Below are positions 1-9,459 of a stretch of 64,000 bases of DNA, in pieces (the first letter of the stretch is position 1; every line of letters starts with the position of its first letter). The notes beneath the pieces were generated by a model that was given only the letters and a program-made list of their open reading frames with translations, was not told the origin of the DNA and searched no databases. The DNA is from Streptosporangium sandarakinum. GTDB taxonomy: Bacteria > Actinomycetota > Actinomycetes > Streptosporangiales > Streptosporangiaceae. Made by a program: the position numbers and the translations under genes. The DNA lies in assembly GCF_013409935.1 (NCBI RefSeq), contig NZ_JACCCO010000002.1, positions 372,001 to 436,000 of the forward strand. Reading direction: 5' to 3'.

Positions 1-856
1 GGTCGAGGACCGGGTCGGCCTGGAGGGTCTCGATGACGTCCTGCGGGGTGCCGACGTGCACGTCGAACGCGGTGATCCGCCGATCAAGGTCGCTGTCGGG
101 CAGCTCGAACGGGAGCCGGTCGCCGCTGAGGCCGCGTTCCGCGTGCCGGAGCGCCTCGGTCCGGCTGTCGGCCACGAAGGCGGTGCGCGAAGCCATGATC
201 CGCGGTGTGGCGTCCGGCGGCAGGTTCTCCAGGTAGGCGTCCACGATGGGCCGCTGGAGCTCCGCGAGGGTCGCCTCCGGCCGGTCGGCGGGGCGGGGCT
301 GGGTGCGCGAGAGCATCAGCCCGTTGCCCGCCCGGCCGGCGCGGGCGCCGCCGGCCGCGGAGAACGTCGCCTCCCACACGGCGCCGGTCAGCCGGGGCGC
401 GGGCGGGTGGAGCCGGTTGCCGCCGCCGAGGTCCTCCCCGGACCAGGCCCGGACCAGCACGGCCAGGTGCTCGGCGTACAGGGCCGCGCGGCCGGCGCTG
501 TCGCGGCCGAAGGGGGCGAAGGAGGCGGGCGTCCCCCCGCTGCCCACGCCCACTTCCAGGCGGCCACCGGACAGCAGGTCGAGTACGGCGGTGTCCTCGG
601 CCGTGCGCAGCGGGTCTTCGAGCGGGAGCGTGATGATGCCGGTGCCGAGGCGGATCCTGCGGGTCTCCGCCGCCACGTGCGCCAGGAACACCAGTGGCGA
701 GGGCAGGCCGCCCTCGGCGGCGTTGAAGTGGTGCTGCGCGACCCAGGCGGTGTCGAACCCCAGGGCCTCCGCGTGCCGGATCTGCTCGGCCGCCAGCCGG
801 TAACGCTCTCCGGGCGGCGCCTCGTCGAGGAGCCGGGTGAAGAAGCCGAGCCTCAT
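1..856 (-). CDS. LLM-class flavin-dependent oxidoreductase (3' end cut by window)
   Basis: The reading frame starts at ATG 856 and runs off the left edge, so the C-terminus is missing. The N-terminus MRLGFFTRL and motifs such as GFDTAWVAQHHF and RIRLGTGIITLPLEDPLR are typical of the bacterial-luciferase-like TIM-barrel family, which uses reduced FMN (or F420) to oxidise small substrates. It is the last gene of a five-gene minus-strand operon. Its ATG overlaps the TGA of the upstream ABC ATPase gene (ATGA), so it is probably translationally coupled to an oligopeptide-type importer. Such pairs are known to act on imported sulfur- or nitrogen-containing organics. The substrate here is unknown. 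Confidence 0.85.
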   Translation of the reverse strand, partial: MRLGFFTRLLDEAPPGERYRLAAEQIRHAEALGFDTAWVAQHHFNAAEGGLPSPLVFLAHVAAETRRIRLGTGIITLPLEDPLRTAEDTAVLDLLSGGRLEVGVGSGGTPASFAPFGRDSAGRAALYAEHLAVLVRAWSGEDLGGGNRLHPPAPRLTGAVWEATFSAAGGARAGRAGNGLMLSRTQPRPADRPEATLAELQRPIVDAYLENLPPDATPRIMASRTAFVADSRTEALRHAERGLSGDRLPFELPDSDLDRRITAFDVHVGTPQDVIETLQADPVLD

Positions 857-2406
857 CGGACCGGCTCCGGGATCGCGGCGAGAAGTTCCCGGGTGTAGGG
901 ATGGCATGGGTCGGTGAAGACCTGCCGGGTGGTTCCGGATTCCACGATGCGCCCTTCGTTCATGACGGAGATGGTGTGTGAGATCTGCCGCACCACCGCG
1001 AGGTCGTGCGAGATGAAGAGATAGGTCAGTCCGAGGTCACGCTGGAGCCGTTCCAGCAGGTCGAGGATCTGCGCCTGGACGGTGACGTCGAGCGCGGAGA
1101 CCGCCTCGTCGAGCACGAGCACCTCGGGTCCGGCGGCCAGCGCGCGGGCGATGGCCACCCGCTGCCGTTGCCCGCCGGAGAGCTCCCGGGGCCTGCGCCC
1201 GGCGACGTCCCGCGGGAGCGCCACCCGTTCCAGCAGTTCGGTGACGCGGGTACGGCGGGCCGCGCGGTCACCGAGCCGGAAGTTGCGCAGCGGCTCCTCC
1301 ACGATCTCCGCGATGGACTGCCGGGGGTCGAGCGACCCGTACGGGTTCTGGTACACGAGCTGGACGTGGCGGCGGAACAGGCGTCCCGGGCCCGCCCCGG
1401 GGATCTCCACCGTCCCGGACGTGGGCTCGGCGAAGCGCGCCACCATCCGCGCCGTGGTGGTCTTGCCCGAGCCCGACTCCCCCACCAGCGCGTGCGTCGT
1501 CCCGGCGGCCACCTCGAAGGAGACTCCGTCGACGGCGCGGAACGGGCGCCGGCCGGTCCGGAACTCCTTGACCAGGTCCCGGACCACGACGGCGGGACCG
1601 CGGCCGCCCGGCTCGGCCGTCCGGAACTCCCGGGCCGACAGGGCCGGGGCGTCGTCCAGCAGCCGCGCGGTGTAGCCGGCCCGGGGGTCGGCGATCACGG
1701 CGGAGGTCGGTCCCTCCTCCTCGACCAGGCCGTCCTTCATGACGACCAGCCGGTCCGAGCGGGCGGCGGCCACGCCCAGGTCGTGGGTGACCAGCAGCAC
1801 CGCCGTGCCGAACTCGGCACGCAGGTCGTCGATGAGGTCCAGGATGCGCCGCTGCACGGTGACGTCCAGGGCGCTGGTGGGCTCGTCGGCGATGATCAGT
1901 TGCGGTTCCAGGGCGATCGCGATGGCGATGAGCACCCGCTGCCGCATCCCTCCGGAGAGCTCGTGCGGGTACTGGCGGGCCCGCGTCTCCGGGTCGGACA
2001 GGCCGACGCGGGCGAGCAGCTCGACGACCCGCCGCCGGATCGTACGGCGGTCGCCCCGCCCGTGCAGGCGGAACACCTCGCCGATCTGGGCGCCGATGGT
2101 CTTGACCGGGTTGAGGGAGTTCGCCGGGTCCTGCGGGACCAGGCCGATCCGTGTGCCGCGCACCGACTCCATGCGCCGCGAGGACCACGAGGTCAGGTCG
2201 GCGTCGCCGAGCAGGATCCGGCCGCCGTCCACCGTCCCGCCCGGGGGGAGCAACCCCATGATCGCGTGCGCGGTGGTGGACTTGCCGGACCCCGACTCGC
2301 CGACGAGGGCGACGACCTCCTTCGGCTCCACGCTGAAGGAGATCCCTCTGACCGCGGGCCTGCCGCCGTAGGACACGGCGAGGTCGCGGATGTCGAGCAG
2401 GCTCAT
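853..2406 (-). CDS. Fused two-domain oligopeptide-type ABC transporter ATPase (DppD-DppF-like)
   Basis: A protein of 517 residues carrying two complete ATP-binding cassettes in tandem. The first has Walker A GESGSGKST, signature LSGGMRQR and Walker B LIIADEPTSALD. The second has GESGSGKTT, LSGGQRQR and VLVLDEAVSALD. Standard systems encode these as separate DppD and DppF subunits; the fused form is common in actinobacteria. I start it at ATG 2406 (MSLLDIRDL) because a longer frame upstream lies inside the permease gene. The ATG overlaps the permease TGA. It supplies energy for the importer encoded upstream in the same operon. Confidence 0.93.
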   Translation of the reverse strand: MSLLDIRDLAVSYGGRPAVRGISFSVEPKEVVALVGESGSGKSTTAHAIMGLLPPGGTVDGGRILLGDADLTSWSSRRMESVRGTRIGLVPQDPANSLNPVKTIGAQIGEVFRLHGRGDRRTIRRRVVELLARVGLSDPETRARQYPHELSGGMRQRVLIAIAIALEPQLIIADEPTSALDVTVQRRILDLIDDLRAEFGTAVLLVTHDLGVAAARSDRLVVMKDGLVEEEGPTSAVIADPRAGYTARLLDDAPALSAREFRTAEPGGRGPAVVVRDLVKEFRTGRRPFRAVDGVSFEVAAGTTHALVGESGSGKTTTARMVARFAEPTSGTVEIPGAGPGRLFRRHVQLVYQNPYGSLDPRQSIAEIVEEPLRNFRLGDRAARRTRVTELLERVALPRDVAGRRPRELSGGQRQRVAIARALAAGPEVLVLDEAVSALDVTVQAQILDLLERLQRDLGLTYLFISHDLAVVRQISHTISVMNEGRIVESGTTRQVFTDPCHPYTRELLAAIPEPVR

Positions 2407-3200
2407 GCCGTGCTCCTTCCGATGGAGCGGCTGATCCGGCCGGCGGCGAGCACCACCGCGACCACCACGGCCCCCGGCAGCGTGGTCAGCCACCACGACG
2501 TCGCCAGGTAGTTGCGCCCTTCGGCGATCAGCAGGCCCCACTCCGGTGTGGGCGGCTCCGCGCCGTAGCCGAGGAAGCCGAGCGTCGAGATGGCCAGGAT
2601 CGCCATGCCGAACTGCAGCGCGGTGAGCGCGATGACGGGTCCGAGCGAGTTCGGCAGCACGTGCCTCCAGAGCACGACCGGGTATCTGCCGCCGCTGCCG
2701 AACGCGGCCTCCACGTAGTCGGTACGGCGCACCCGCACCACCTCGGACCGGGCGAGGCGGGCGAAGGCCGCGACCGAGCCGGTGCCGACCGCGATCGCCA
2801 CGTTCACCGTACCGGGGCCGAGCAGGATGATCACGGTGAGTGCCAGGAGCAGGCCGGGCACCGAGAGCAGCACGTCGACGAAGCGCATGACCGCGTCGTC
2901 GACCGGCCCGCCGGCCGATCCGGCCAGCAGCCCGAGCAGGGTCCCCAGGAGCAGCCCGACCGCGACGGCCACGAACGCCCCCGACAGCGAGTGCACGGAC
3001 CCGTGCACCACTCTCGCGAACAGGTCGCGGCCCACCGCGTCGGTGCCGAACAGGTGCCGCGCGCTCGGCGCCTGGAGCTTCTCGGCGGGCACGCCCGCGA
3101 TGGGGTCGTGGGCGGTGAACAGGCCCGGCGCGAGCGCCCAGAGCGCGACGACCGCGAGCACCAGCGAGGCCACGAGCAGCCCGGTCTTCGGCCGGTTCAT
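2403..3200 (-). CDS. ABC transporter permease, DppC-like
   Basis: An inner-membrane permease of 265 residues starting at ATG 3200 (MNRPKTGLL). It has a first membrane segment near residues 8-28, the DppC-type periplasmic stretch (HLFGTDAVGRDLFARVVHGS) and a C-terminal block of membrane helices containing the EAA-loop region (YVEAAFGSGG). It pairs with the DppB-like gene just upstream and the fused ATPase just downstream, and both junctions are 4-bp ATGA overlaps. It should form one half of the channel of a peptide/nickel-type importer. Confidence 0.92.
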   Translation of the reverse strand: MNRPKTGLLVASLVLAVVALWALAPGLFTAHDPIAGVPAEKLQAPSARHLFGTDAVGRDLFARVVHGSVHSLSGAFVAVAVGLLLGTLLGLLAGSAGGPVDDAVMRFVDVLLSVPGLLLALTVIILLGPGTVNVAIAVGTGSVAAFARLARSEVVRVRRTDYVEAAFGSGGRYPVVLWRHVLPNSLGPVIALTALQFGMAILAISTLGFLGYGAEPPTPEWGLLIAEGRNYLATSWWLTTLPGAVVVAVVLAAGRISRSIGRSTA

Positions 3201-4132
3201 CCGGTCACCGCCCTCAGCCGCGGGTCGAGCACCGGGAACAGCACGTCGACGGCGAAGTTGACCAGCACGAACACGGCCGCGGCGAGCACCACGACGGCGA
3301 GCATCACCGGCGTGTCCTGGGCGTTCACGGCCTGCTCGGTCAGCCTGCCGATGCCGTTGCGGCCGAACACCGTCTCCGTCACGACGGAACCGGCGATCAG
3401 CTCGCCGAACGTCACCCCGGCCACGGTCAGCGCGGGCAGCGCCGCGTTGCGCGCCACGTGCCGCCAGAGGATCCACCACCGCGACGCGCCCTTCGCGGCC
3501 ACGACGGGCACGAACGCCTGCGCCTGCACCCGGTCGATGCTCCGGGCCAGGACCTGAGCGATCGGGGCGGCGATCGGCACGGCCAGCGTCAGCACGGGCA
3601 GGACGAGCTGCTGGAGGGCGCTTCCCCCGATGACGGGCACCAGGCCGAGCCGGAACGAGAACACCTGGATGAGCAGGATGCCCAGCCAGAACACCGGGAC
3701 CGAGACGAACAGCGACGGCACCGCCAGCAGCGCGCCCCTGATCCACGACGTCCTGCTGTGACCCGCCGCGAACGCGATCACCACGGCGATCAGCACCGCC
3801 AGCAGGAACCCGCTTCCGGCCAGCACGGCCGTCGCGGGCAGCGCCTCGGCCAGCCTCTCGACCACCGGGGTGCCGGTGTCGATGGAGTAGCCGAAGCCGC
3901 CGCGCAGGAACCCGAGCAGGGTGGTCGCGTAGGACTCCAGGGGGGACACGTCACCGCCGTAGTAGGCGCGGATCTCCTGGATCTGCCGCGGCGACAGGCC
4001 CAGCTCCGGATTCTGGAACTTGATCAGGATCGAGTCGCCCGGCAGCAGTTGCAGGAGGACGTAGGCGACGGTGAAGGCGGCCCACAGCACGAACGCCGCC
4101 TGCGCGGTCCGTCGAAGCAGATACCTCGCCAC
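3197..4132 (-). CDS. ABC transporter permease, DppB-like
   Basis: An inner-membrane permease of 311 residues. I start it at GTG 4132 (VARYLLRRTAQA), two bases after the stop of the binding-protein gene. The longer upstream frame would overlap the binding-protein coding region and lacks homology-like sequence. The N-terminal helix, the following LLPGD stretch and the C-terminal GELIAGSVVTETVFGRNGIG motif are classic DppB/OppB features. It partners the DppC-like gene downstream, with a 4-bp overlap. Confidence 0.92.
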   Translation of the reverse strand: MARYLLRRTAQAAFVLWAAFTVAYVLLQLLPGDSILIKFQNPELGLSPRQIQEIRAYYGGDVSPLESYATTLLGFLRGGFGYSIDTGTPVVERLAEALPATAVLAGSGFLLAVLIAVVIAFAAGHSRTSWIRGALLAVPSLFVSVPVFWLGILLIQVFSFRLGLVPVIGGSALQQLVLPVLTLAVPIAAPIAQVLARSIDRVQAQAFVPVVAAKGASRWWILWRHVARNAALPALTVAGVTFGELIAGSVVTETVFGRNGIGRLTEQAVNAQDTPVMLAVVVLAAAVFVLVNFAVDVLFPVLDPRLRAVTG

Positions 4133-4134
4133 CG

Positions 4135-5781
4135 CTACTCCCGCTCCGACTTCCAGACCGAGTAGAACGAGGGCCTGGCCACCGCCTCGAAGGCGACTCC
4201 GTGCACGTAGGGCGCCCCGCCGTACACCTGGGGCTCCTCGAACAGCGGGATGGCGTACCCCTGGTCGACCACGTACCGCTGGATCTCGGCGACCTTGGCG
4301 TTGCGCTCGGTGACGTCGGGCTCGGCCGACTCCTCCTCCAGCAGCCGGTCCAGCTTCTCGTCGTCGGAGAGGATGACGTCGCGGTTCTGGCTGTGGAAGT
4401 GGCTCTTGATCACGTCCTGGTCGGCGCGGCCGACCATGCTGTGCGCGACGGCGGTCTTCTCGGCGTCCTTGATGTCCACGGCCTGGGTGCCCGCGTCGGC
4501 GGGGCGGATCTCCAGCTTGACCCCGATCCTGGCCCACTGCTGGCCGACCAGTTCCAGGGTCTGCTTCGAGAGCGGCTGGGGGCCGGCGACGAACACGCCG
4601 AGCCGGAGCTTCCTGCCGTCCTTCTCCCTGACGCCGTCGGGGCCCCGGGTCCAGCCGGCCTCGTCCAGCAGTGTGGCGGCCCGGTCCGGGTCGTAGGCGA
4701 GCTCCTTCGACAGGTCCGTGTAGCCCTGGGCGAGCCGGCTCAGCACCGAGGTGGCCACCGGGTAGCCGGAGGTGAAGAGGGTCTCGACGATCTCCTTGGC
4801 GTTCGTCCCGGCCTGGAGCGCCTTGCGGACGCCGCGGTCCTTCAGGATGCTGTTGCCCGGCCGCAGGTAGAGGCCGTTGTTCACGCCCCTGGTGGGTTCG
4901 GCGTAGACGGTGAACCCGGCGTTCTTGACGGTCGCCTCGTCGTACGCCTGCACGTACCGGACGAAGTCGGCCTGTCCGGAGACGAGCGCGCCGACGCGCA
5001 CGTTGTCCTCTGGCGTCACGATGATCTTGATCTCGTCGAGATAGGCCCGGCCCTGGTGCCCGGACGACGGCGGCGCCCAGTCGTAGTCCTTCCGGACGGC
5101 GAGGTCCACCTCCTTGTCGACGACCTGGTTCTTCACCGTGAAGGGACCGGAGCCGACGATGTTCCTCAGCCGGCACTGCTCCTCGTACGGCAGGGCGATC
5201 GTCTTCTTCGAGACCAGGCCGGCGCCGATGACGGATGTGCCCTGGAGGAAACCGGGCGAGGGCTTGGTGAAATGGAAGCGCACGGTCAGGGGGTCGACGA
5301 CCTCGCTGCGCTCGTAGTTGTTGACGAACTCCGCGACCGGGAGCTTCAGCTTCTCGTCGCCGAGGCCGTAGACGTCGAAGTTCGCGGCCACCGCCTCCGC
5401 GTCGAGCGGGGTGCCGTCGCTGAACGTCACGCCGTCACGCAGGTGGAAGGTGTACTCGGTCGCGTCCTTGTCGATCTCCCATTTGGTGGCGATCCACGGC
5501 TCGATCTTCAGCGTCTCGGGGTTCTGCCAGGTGAGCTTGTCGGTGATCTGGTTCAGGATGCCGCCGTTCGGATAGAACCCGGCGGCCGGCAGGTAGAGGC
5601 AGGTCGGAGGCTGGTGCTCCAGATAGGTCAGCGTGCCGCCGTACACCGGCTGCCCCGCGGCCTTCGCCTTTCCGGTCGAGGAGTCCGCCGCGGGTCCCGT
5701 GCCGCCACAGGCCCCGAGAAGCCCTGCGACGGCGAGCGTGGCGGCGCTCGCGGCGGCGAATCGCAGTCTGGAACGTGACAT
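4135..5781 (-). CDS. ABC transporter substrate-binding lipoprotein, family 5 (peptide/nickel type)
   Basis: A lipoprotein of 548 residues and first gene of the importer operon. The preferred start ATG 5781 (MSRSRLRF) has an AGGG-type ribosome site about 8 bases upstream and gives a normal signal peptide with lipobox LLGAC. An ATG at 5808 would add nine residues. The mature part has the SBP_bac_5 hallmarks, including the VTFSDGTPLDAEAVAANFD segment. Linkage to a flavin monooxygenase suggests import of an organic compound rather than ordinary peptides, but that is inference. Confidence 0.92.
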   Translation of the reverse strand: MSRSRLRFAAASAATLAVAGLLGACGGTGPAADSSTGKAKAAGQPVYGGTLTYLEHQPPTCLYLPAAGFYPNGGILNQITDKLTWQNPETLKIEPWIATKWEIDKDATEYTFHLRDGVTFSDGTPLDAEAVAANFDVYGLGDEKLKLPVAEFVNNYERSEVVDPLTVRFHFTKPSPGFLQGTSVIGAGLVSKKTIALPYEEQCRLRNIVGSGPFTVKNQVVDKEVDLAVRKDYDWAPPSSGHQGRAYLDEIKIIVTPEDNVRVGALVSGQADFVRYVQAYDEATVKNAGFTVYAEPTRGVNNGLYLRPGNSILKDRGVRKALQAGTNAKEIVETLFTSGYPVATSVLSRLAQGYTDLSKELAYDPDRAATLLDEAGWTRGPDGVREKDGRKLRLGVFVAGPQPLSKQTLELVGQQWARIGVKLEIRPADAGTQAVDIKDAEKTAVAHSMVGRADQDVIKSHFHSQNRDVILSDDEKLDRLLEEESAEPDVTERNAKVAEIQRYVVDQGYAIPLFEEPQVYGGAPYVHGVAFEAVARPSFYSVWKSERE

Positions 5782-5832
5782 GGGGCTGCCCTTCGTGAAC
5801 GGAGGCATGGGATCGCCTGAGGTGAATCGATA

Positions 5833-5857
5833 ATAACCTACCGGAAAAGAGGGTTAT
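5833..5857. promoter_or_regulatory. Inverted repeat upstream of the importer operon
   Basis: ATAACC and GGTTAT form an inverted repeat separated by 13 bases, in an unusually AT-rich patch 50-75 bases upstream of the binding-protein gene. On the minus strand a TATTAT hexamer, a good -10 candidate, overlaps the arm nearer the gene. The placement suits a repressor or activator site. No regulator is encoded next to it. Confidence 0.4.
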
Positions 5858-5989
5858 GGTCAGGTGTGATCGTGGCCACACGGAGGGCGTGGATCTCCGG
5901 GGATGAGTCACAAGAGGGACAGCGGGCGGCACCGGGCCGACGTGACGGCGGTGGCGACCTCCCCGATCACGGGGGTCGCCACGGCGGGT

Positions 5990-7120
5990 TCAGGGGACGA
6001 GCTGGCGGGTGATCGACGGGTCGGCGATCCTCAGCCGGGGCAGGAGCCGGGCCAGCACGTCGCGGCGGGTCCGGGCGGTCTCGGTGAGCTCGCCGAAGCC
6101 GCAGGAGTGCCAGTAGTCCTCGTGCCCGTCCCGGTGGAAGGTGATCTGCTCACTGGCGCAGAGTGAGGCCGTGTCCCAGCCGTCGGCCTCCGGGAAGCTG
6201 ACCACGTGCATGCCCCAGCGGGCCCGCCAGCCGGACAGCTCCCTGACCGCCGCGCCCTGGTCGCCGCCGCACTCGTAGTCCCAGTGGCCGATCGACAGAC
6301 CGGTCCAGCCGCGCTGGTTCAGCAGCGTCTTGGCCTGGCCGTAGCGGAGCACGTGCCCGGCGAACCGGTTGGAGAAGGTCCCGGTGCGCTCCTCGGCCGG
6401 GGTCAGCAGATAGACCTCGCGGAACGCCTGCTTGTACGGCTGTCTGAGCCAGCGGGCGCTCGGTTTGGCGGACCGGGCGGTGTTCCAGTGGCGCAGCAGC
6501 GGCAGGGCTTCGGGGGCGGCCAGGCGGGGACCGTACTCCTCGGCCAGCAGCCGGGCGAAGTCGTCGCACTCCCAGATCATGTTGTGCACCACGCCGGCCG
6601 GGCCGTGCCCGGGAGGTTCGGTCAGCAGCTCCTGCAGCCGCTCGGCCAGCGCCTCCCTCGCCTGCTCGCTCCGCACCCGCCGGCCCTGCGTCCGGGACCC
6701 GGAACGCCGCGACGGCCCCGCCAGCCGGCCGAGCAGCTCGCGGCGCTCCTGGAAGCCGAAGCGGCACGCCGCCGCGAACGGGATCCGGTAGATCTCCTCG
6801 TAGCGGGTGTGGCCCCGGTGGACCAGCTCCCCTGCCCGGTGCACGAGGAGCCGCGCGTCCACGAGCGTCCAGTCGATGTCGCGCTCGGCCACCGAACGGA
6901 TCAGCCGCAGCACCCGCTCGTCGTGCTCGCGCCCTCCCTCCGGGCCCAGGCCCAGCTTCAGCCGCGCCCAGTGCCCCTACACCCGCCAGTCGGTGTCCGG
7001 ACCGGGCGGCAGCCCCTGTTCGAAGAGCTCCTCGAAGCGGCGGCGGATCTCCCTGGTCTCATCGCTCACGTATCCGCGCAGGTTGTCGTAGATACAGGTC
7101 ATCTCATCGATCGCGCCCAC
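5990..7120 (-). pseudogene. DUF4132-type protein gene interrupted by an in-frame amber codon
   Basis: A continuous minus-strand frame runs from GTG 7120 (or ATG 7102, MTCIYDNLRGYV) to a stop at 5990, broken by one TAG at 6979-6977. Downstream of the stop the frame is intact for over 300 residues. It carries the DUF4132 block RQPYKQAFREVYLLTP, followed by FSNRFAGHVLRYGQ and RGW, as found at the C-terminus of MolR/WGR-type proteins. DUF4132 proteins are usually much longer. Either this is a recent nonsense pseudogene, translation restarts at GTG 6913 (a 307-residue product), or the stop is a sequence error. Function unknown. Confidence 0.7.
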
Positions 7121-7121
7121 C

Positions 7122-7514
7122 TCAGCCCCCGACCAGCGGGACGAGCTTGATGAACGACACCACCGGGTCGGCGGTCAGGTCGATCGTCTCGGACAGGTCC
7201 TCGATCTGGCGGTCCCCCACCAGCAGCAGGAACCCGTTGCGCAGGAAGGCCCGTTCGGCGGCGTCGGCCTGCCGCTCCCAGTCGATCCGCCGCCCGGCGC
7301 CCATCCGGTAGCCGTTCAGCTCCGCCTCGGCGTCCACCGGGCGGACCAGGCCGTTGAACCGGGTCGAGGGCGCGGCGTTGTACCGGGCGACCTCCTCGCG
7401 GACGCGGAGCCGTACCAGTTCCCGTGCCGAGACGCTCTCGGGCAGGTCGGGGAGGGCGAACTCCTCCATCGTCTTCCCCGTGGCCGTCTCGTCCCGGAAG
7501 GTGACCGTTGTCAT
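7122..7514 (-). CDS. Small conserved protein upstream of the DUF4132 gene
   Basis: A protein of 130 residues starting at ATG 7514 (MTTVTFRDETATGKTMEEF) and ending one base before the possible GTG start of the DUF4132 gene, so the two look co-transcribed. It is acidic in its first third and ends in a hydrophobic stretch (FIKLVPLVGG). No motif allows a function to be assigned. The tight spacing suggests it works with, or belongs to, the DUF4132 system. A longer frame upstream to 7859 overlaps treZ on the other strand and is not supported. Confidence 0.6.
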   Translation of the reverse strand: MTTVTFRDETATGKTMEEFALPDLPESVSARELVRLRVREEVARYNAAPSTRFNGLVRPVDAEAELNGYRMGAGRRIDWERQADAAERAFLRNGFLLLVGDRQIEDLSETIDLTADPVVSFIKLVPLVGG

Positions 7515-7725
7515 CACGCGGCTCCGCACGTCATCGGAAACATTATGAAGATCATCGATATCAACCGGTACCGACAGGAACAGGACGGCCGTCGTCCCGC
7601 TTGTGAGGGGCCCGGACGGGTAAGGAGAAACCGCGGCCGGTCGTGAGCCGCCCGGCGCGGCCTGCCCGCGCCCGGGAGTGGCACGGCGGGCCGCTCGCGA
7701 TGTCCGGCGGCGGGTAGGGGGACGG

Positions 7726-9456
7726 GTGGGACACGAGTTCCGGGTGTGGGCGCCGACGCGTGAGCGGGTCGAACTGGTGCTCGGCGAACGCAGGCTGCCG
7801 ATGCGGCGCTCCGGGGACGGCTGGTGGGAGCGCGCCGTCGAGGAGGCCGGGCCGGGCACCGACTACGCCTATTCGCTGGACGGCGGGCCGCCCCGGCCCG
7901 ACCCGCGCTCGCCGTACCAGCCGTACGGCCCGCACGACCCCTCCCGGCTGGTGGACCACGCCGCCTTCGGCTGGACCGACGACCGCTGGCGCGGGACGCC
8001 GCTGCCCGGCGCGGTGCTGTACGAGCTGCACGTGGGCACCTTCTCCCCCGCCGGGACCTTCGACGGGGCGATCGAGTATCTCCCGCACCTGGCGGAGCTG
8101 GGCGTCGACGCGGTCGAGCTGATGCCGGTGGCGGAGTTCTCCGGCGGCAGGGGCTGGGGGTACGACGGGGTGTCGCTGTTCGCCCCGCACCACGCCTACG
8201 GCGGGCCGGACGGCCTGAAACGGCTGGTGGACGCCTGCCACGCCCACGGGCTCGGCGTGGTGATGGACGTCGTCTACAACCACCTGGGCCCCTCGGGCAA
8301 CTACCTGCCGGAGTTCGGGCCCTACTTCACCGGCCGCCACAGCACCAACTGGGGCGACGCGGTCAACTTCGACGGCCCCGGCAGCGACGAGGTGCGCGCG
8401 TTCGTCGTCGACAACGCGCTGATGTGGCTGCGCGACTACCACGTGGACGGGCTGCGCCTGGACGCCGTGCACGCCATCGCCGACGACTCGGCCGTGCACG
8501 TCCTGGAGCGGCTGGCCGAAGAGGTGGAGGCGCTGGCCGCGCACGTGCGCCGGCCGCTGTTCCTCATCGCCGAGAGCGACCTGAACGACCCCCGGTTCGT
8601 GCGGGGGCGCGAGGCCGGCGGGTACGGCCTCGACGCGGCCTGGGCCGACGAGTGGCACCACGCCCTGCACGCGGTGCTGACCGGGGAGCGGAGCGGCTAC
8701 TACTCCGACTTCGGCCCGCTGTCCCTGCTCGCCAAGGGGCTGCGGCAGGCGTGGGTCTACGACGGCACGTGGTCGCCGCACCGCGGGCGGGCGCACGGCA
8801 GGTCCCCGGCGGGGCTGTCCGGGCACCGGTTCGTGGTGTGCGCGCAGAACCACGACCAGGTGGGCAACAGGGCGCGGGGCGAGCGCGGTTCGGCGCTGAT
8901 GAGCGAGGGCCGGCTGCGGATCGCCGCCGCGCTGCTGTTCACCGCGCCCTTCGTCCCGATGCTCTTCCAGGGTGAGGAGTGGGGCGCGACGACCCCGTTC
9001 CAGTACTTCACCGACCACGAGGACCCCGAGCTCGGCCGGGCGGTCAGCGAGGGCCGCCGCCGGGAGTTCGCCGCGTTCGGCTGGGAGCCCGACCAGGTGC
9101 CCGACCCGCAGGACCCGGCCACCTTCGAACGGTCGCGGCTGGACTGGAGCGAGCGGGACAAGGAGGTCCAGGGGCGGCTGCTCGACTGGCACCGGGAGCT
9201 GATCGCGCTGCGGCGGCGCGTCCCGGCCCTCACCGACGGCCGCCTGGACCGGGTCCGGGCCGACTGCGACGAGGACACCGGGCTGCTGGTCATCGAGCGG
9301 GGGCCGGTCCTGGTGGCGGTGAACCTCGGCGCGGAGACGCTGACCGTGCCGTCCCGGGGACGCGGTCGCGTCCTGGCCGCCTCCGACCCGGAGGTCGCCC
9401 TGTCCGGAACGGATCTGACCCTGCCACCGGACACCGTGGCGATCCTGGAGGACTGA
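7726..9456 (+). CDS. treZ: Malto-oligosyltrehalose trehalohydrolase
   Basis: A cytoplasmic GH13 enzyme of 576 residues, the usual TreZ length. It releases trehalose from maltooligosyl-trehalose ends made by TreY. The start is GTG 7726 (VGHEFRVWAPT), behind an AGGGGGA ribosome site. An N-terminal CBM48-like domain comes first, then the barrel with DVVYNHLGPSGNYLPEFGPY, the nucleophile D246 in GLRLDAVHAI, the acid/base E283 in IAESDL, and NHDQVGN. treY is not in the window. malQ follows after three bases, so the pair links trehalose production to alpha-glucan remodelling. Confidence 0.95.
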   Translation: MGHEFRVWAPTRERVELVLGERRLPMRRSGDGWWERAVEEAGPGTDYAYSLDGGPPRPDPRSPYQPYGPHDPSRLVDHAAFGWTDDRWRGTPLPGAVLYELHVGTFSPAGTFDGAIEYLPHLAELGVDAVELMPVAEFSGGRGWGYDGVSLFAPHHAYGGPDGLKRLVDACHAHGLGVVMDVVYNHLGPSGNYLPEFGPYFTGRHSTNWGDAVNFDGPGSDEVRAFVVDNALMWLRDYHVDGLRLDAVHAIADDSAVHVLERLAEEVEALAAHVRRPLFLIAESDLNDPRFVRGREAGGYGLDAAWADEWHHALHAVLTGERSGYYSDFGPLSLLAKGLRQAWVYDGTWSPHRGRAHGRSPAGLSGHRFVVCAQNHDQVGNRARGERGSALMSEGRLRIAAALLFTAPFVPMLFQGEEWGATTPFQYFTDHEDPELGRAVSEGRRREFAAFGWEPDQVPDPQDPATFERSRLDWSERDKEVQGRLLDWHRELIALRRRVPALTDGRLDRVRADCDEDTGLLVIERGPVLVAVNLGAETLTVPSRGRGRVLAASDPEVALSGTDLTLPPDTVAILED

Positions 9457-9459
9457 ACG

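Noticed and set aside
853-2541. Longer start for the fused ABC ATPase (to 2541)
   Set aside because: The extra 45 codons overlap the DppC-like permease in another frame and are Arg/Gly-rich. ATG 2406 gives the normal N-terminus and an ATGA overlap.
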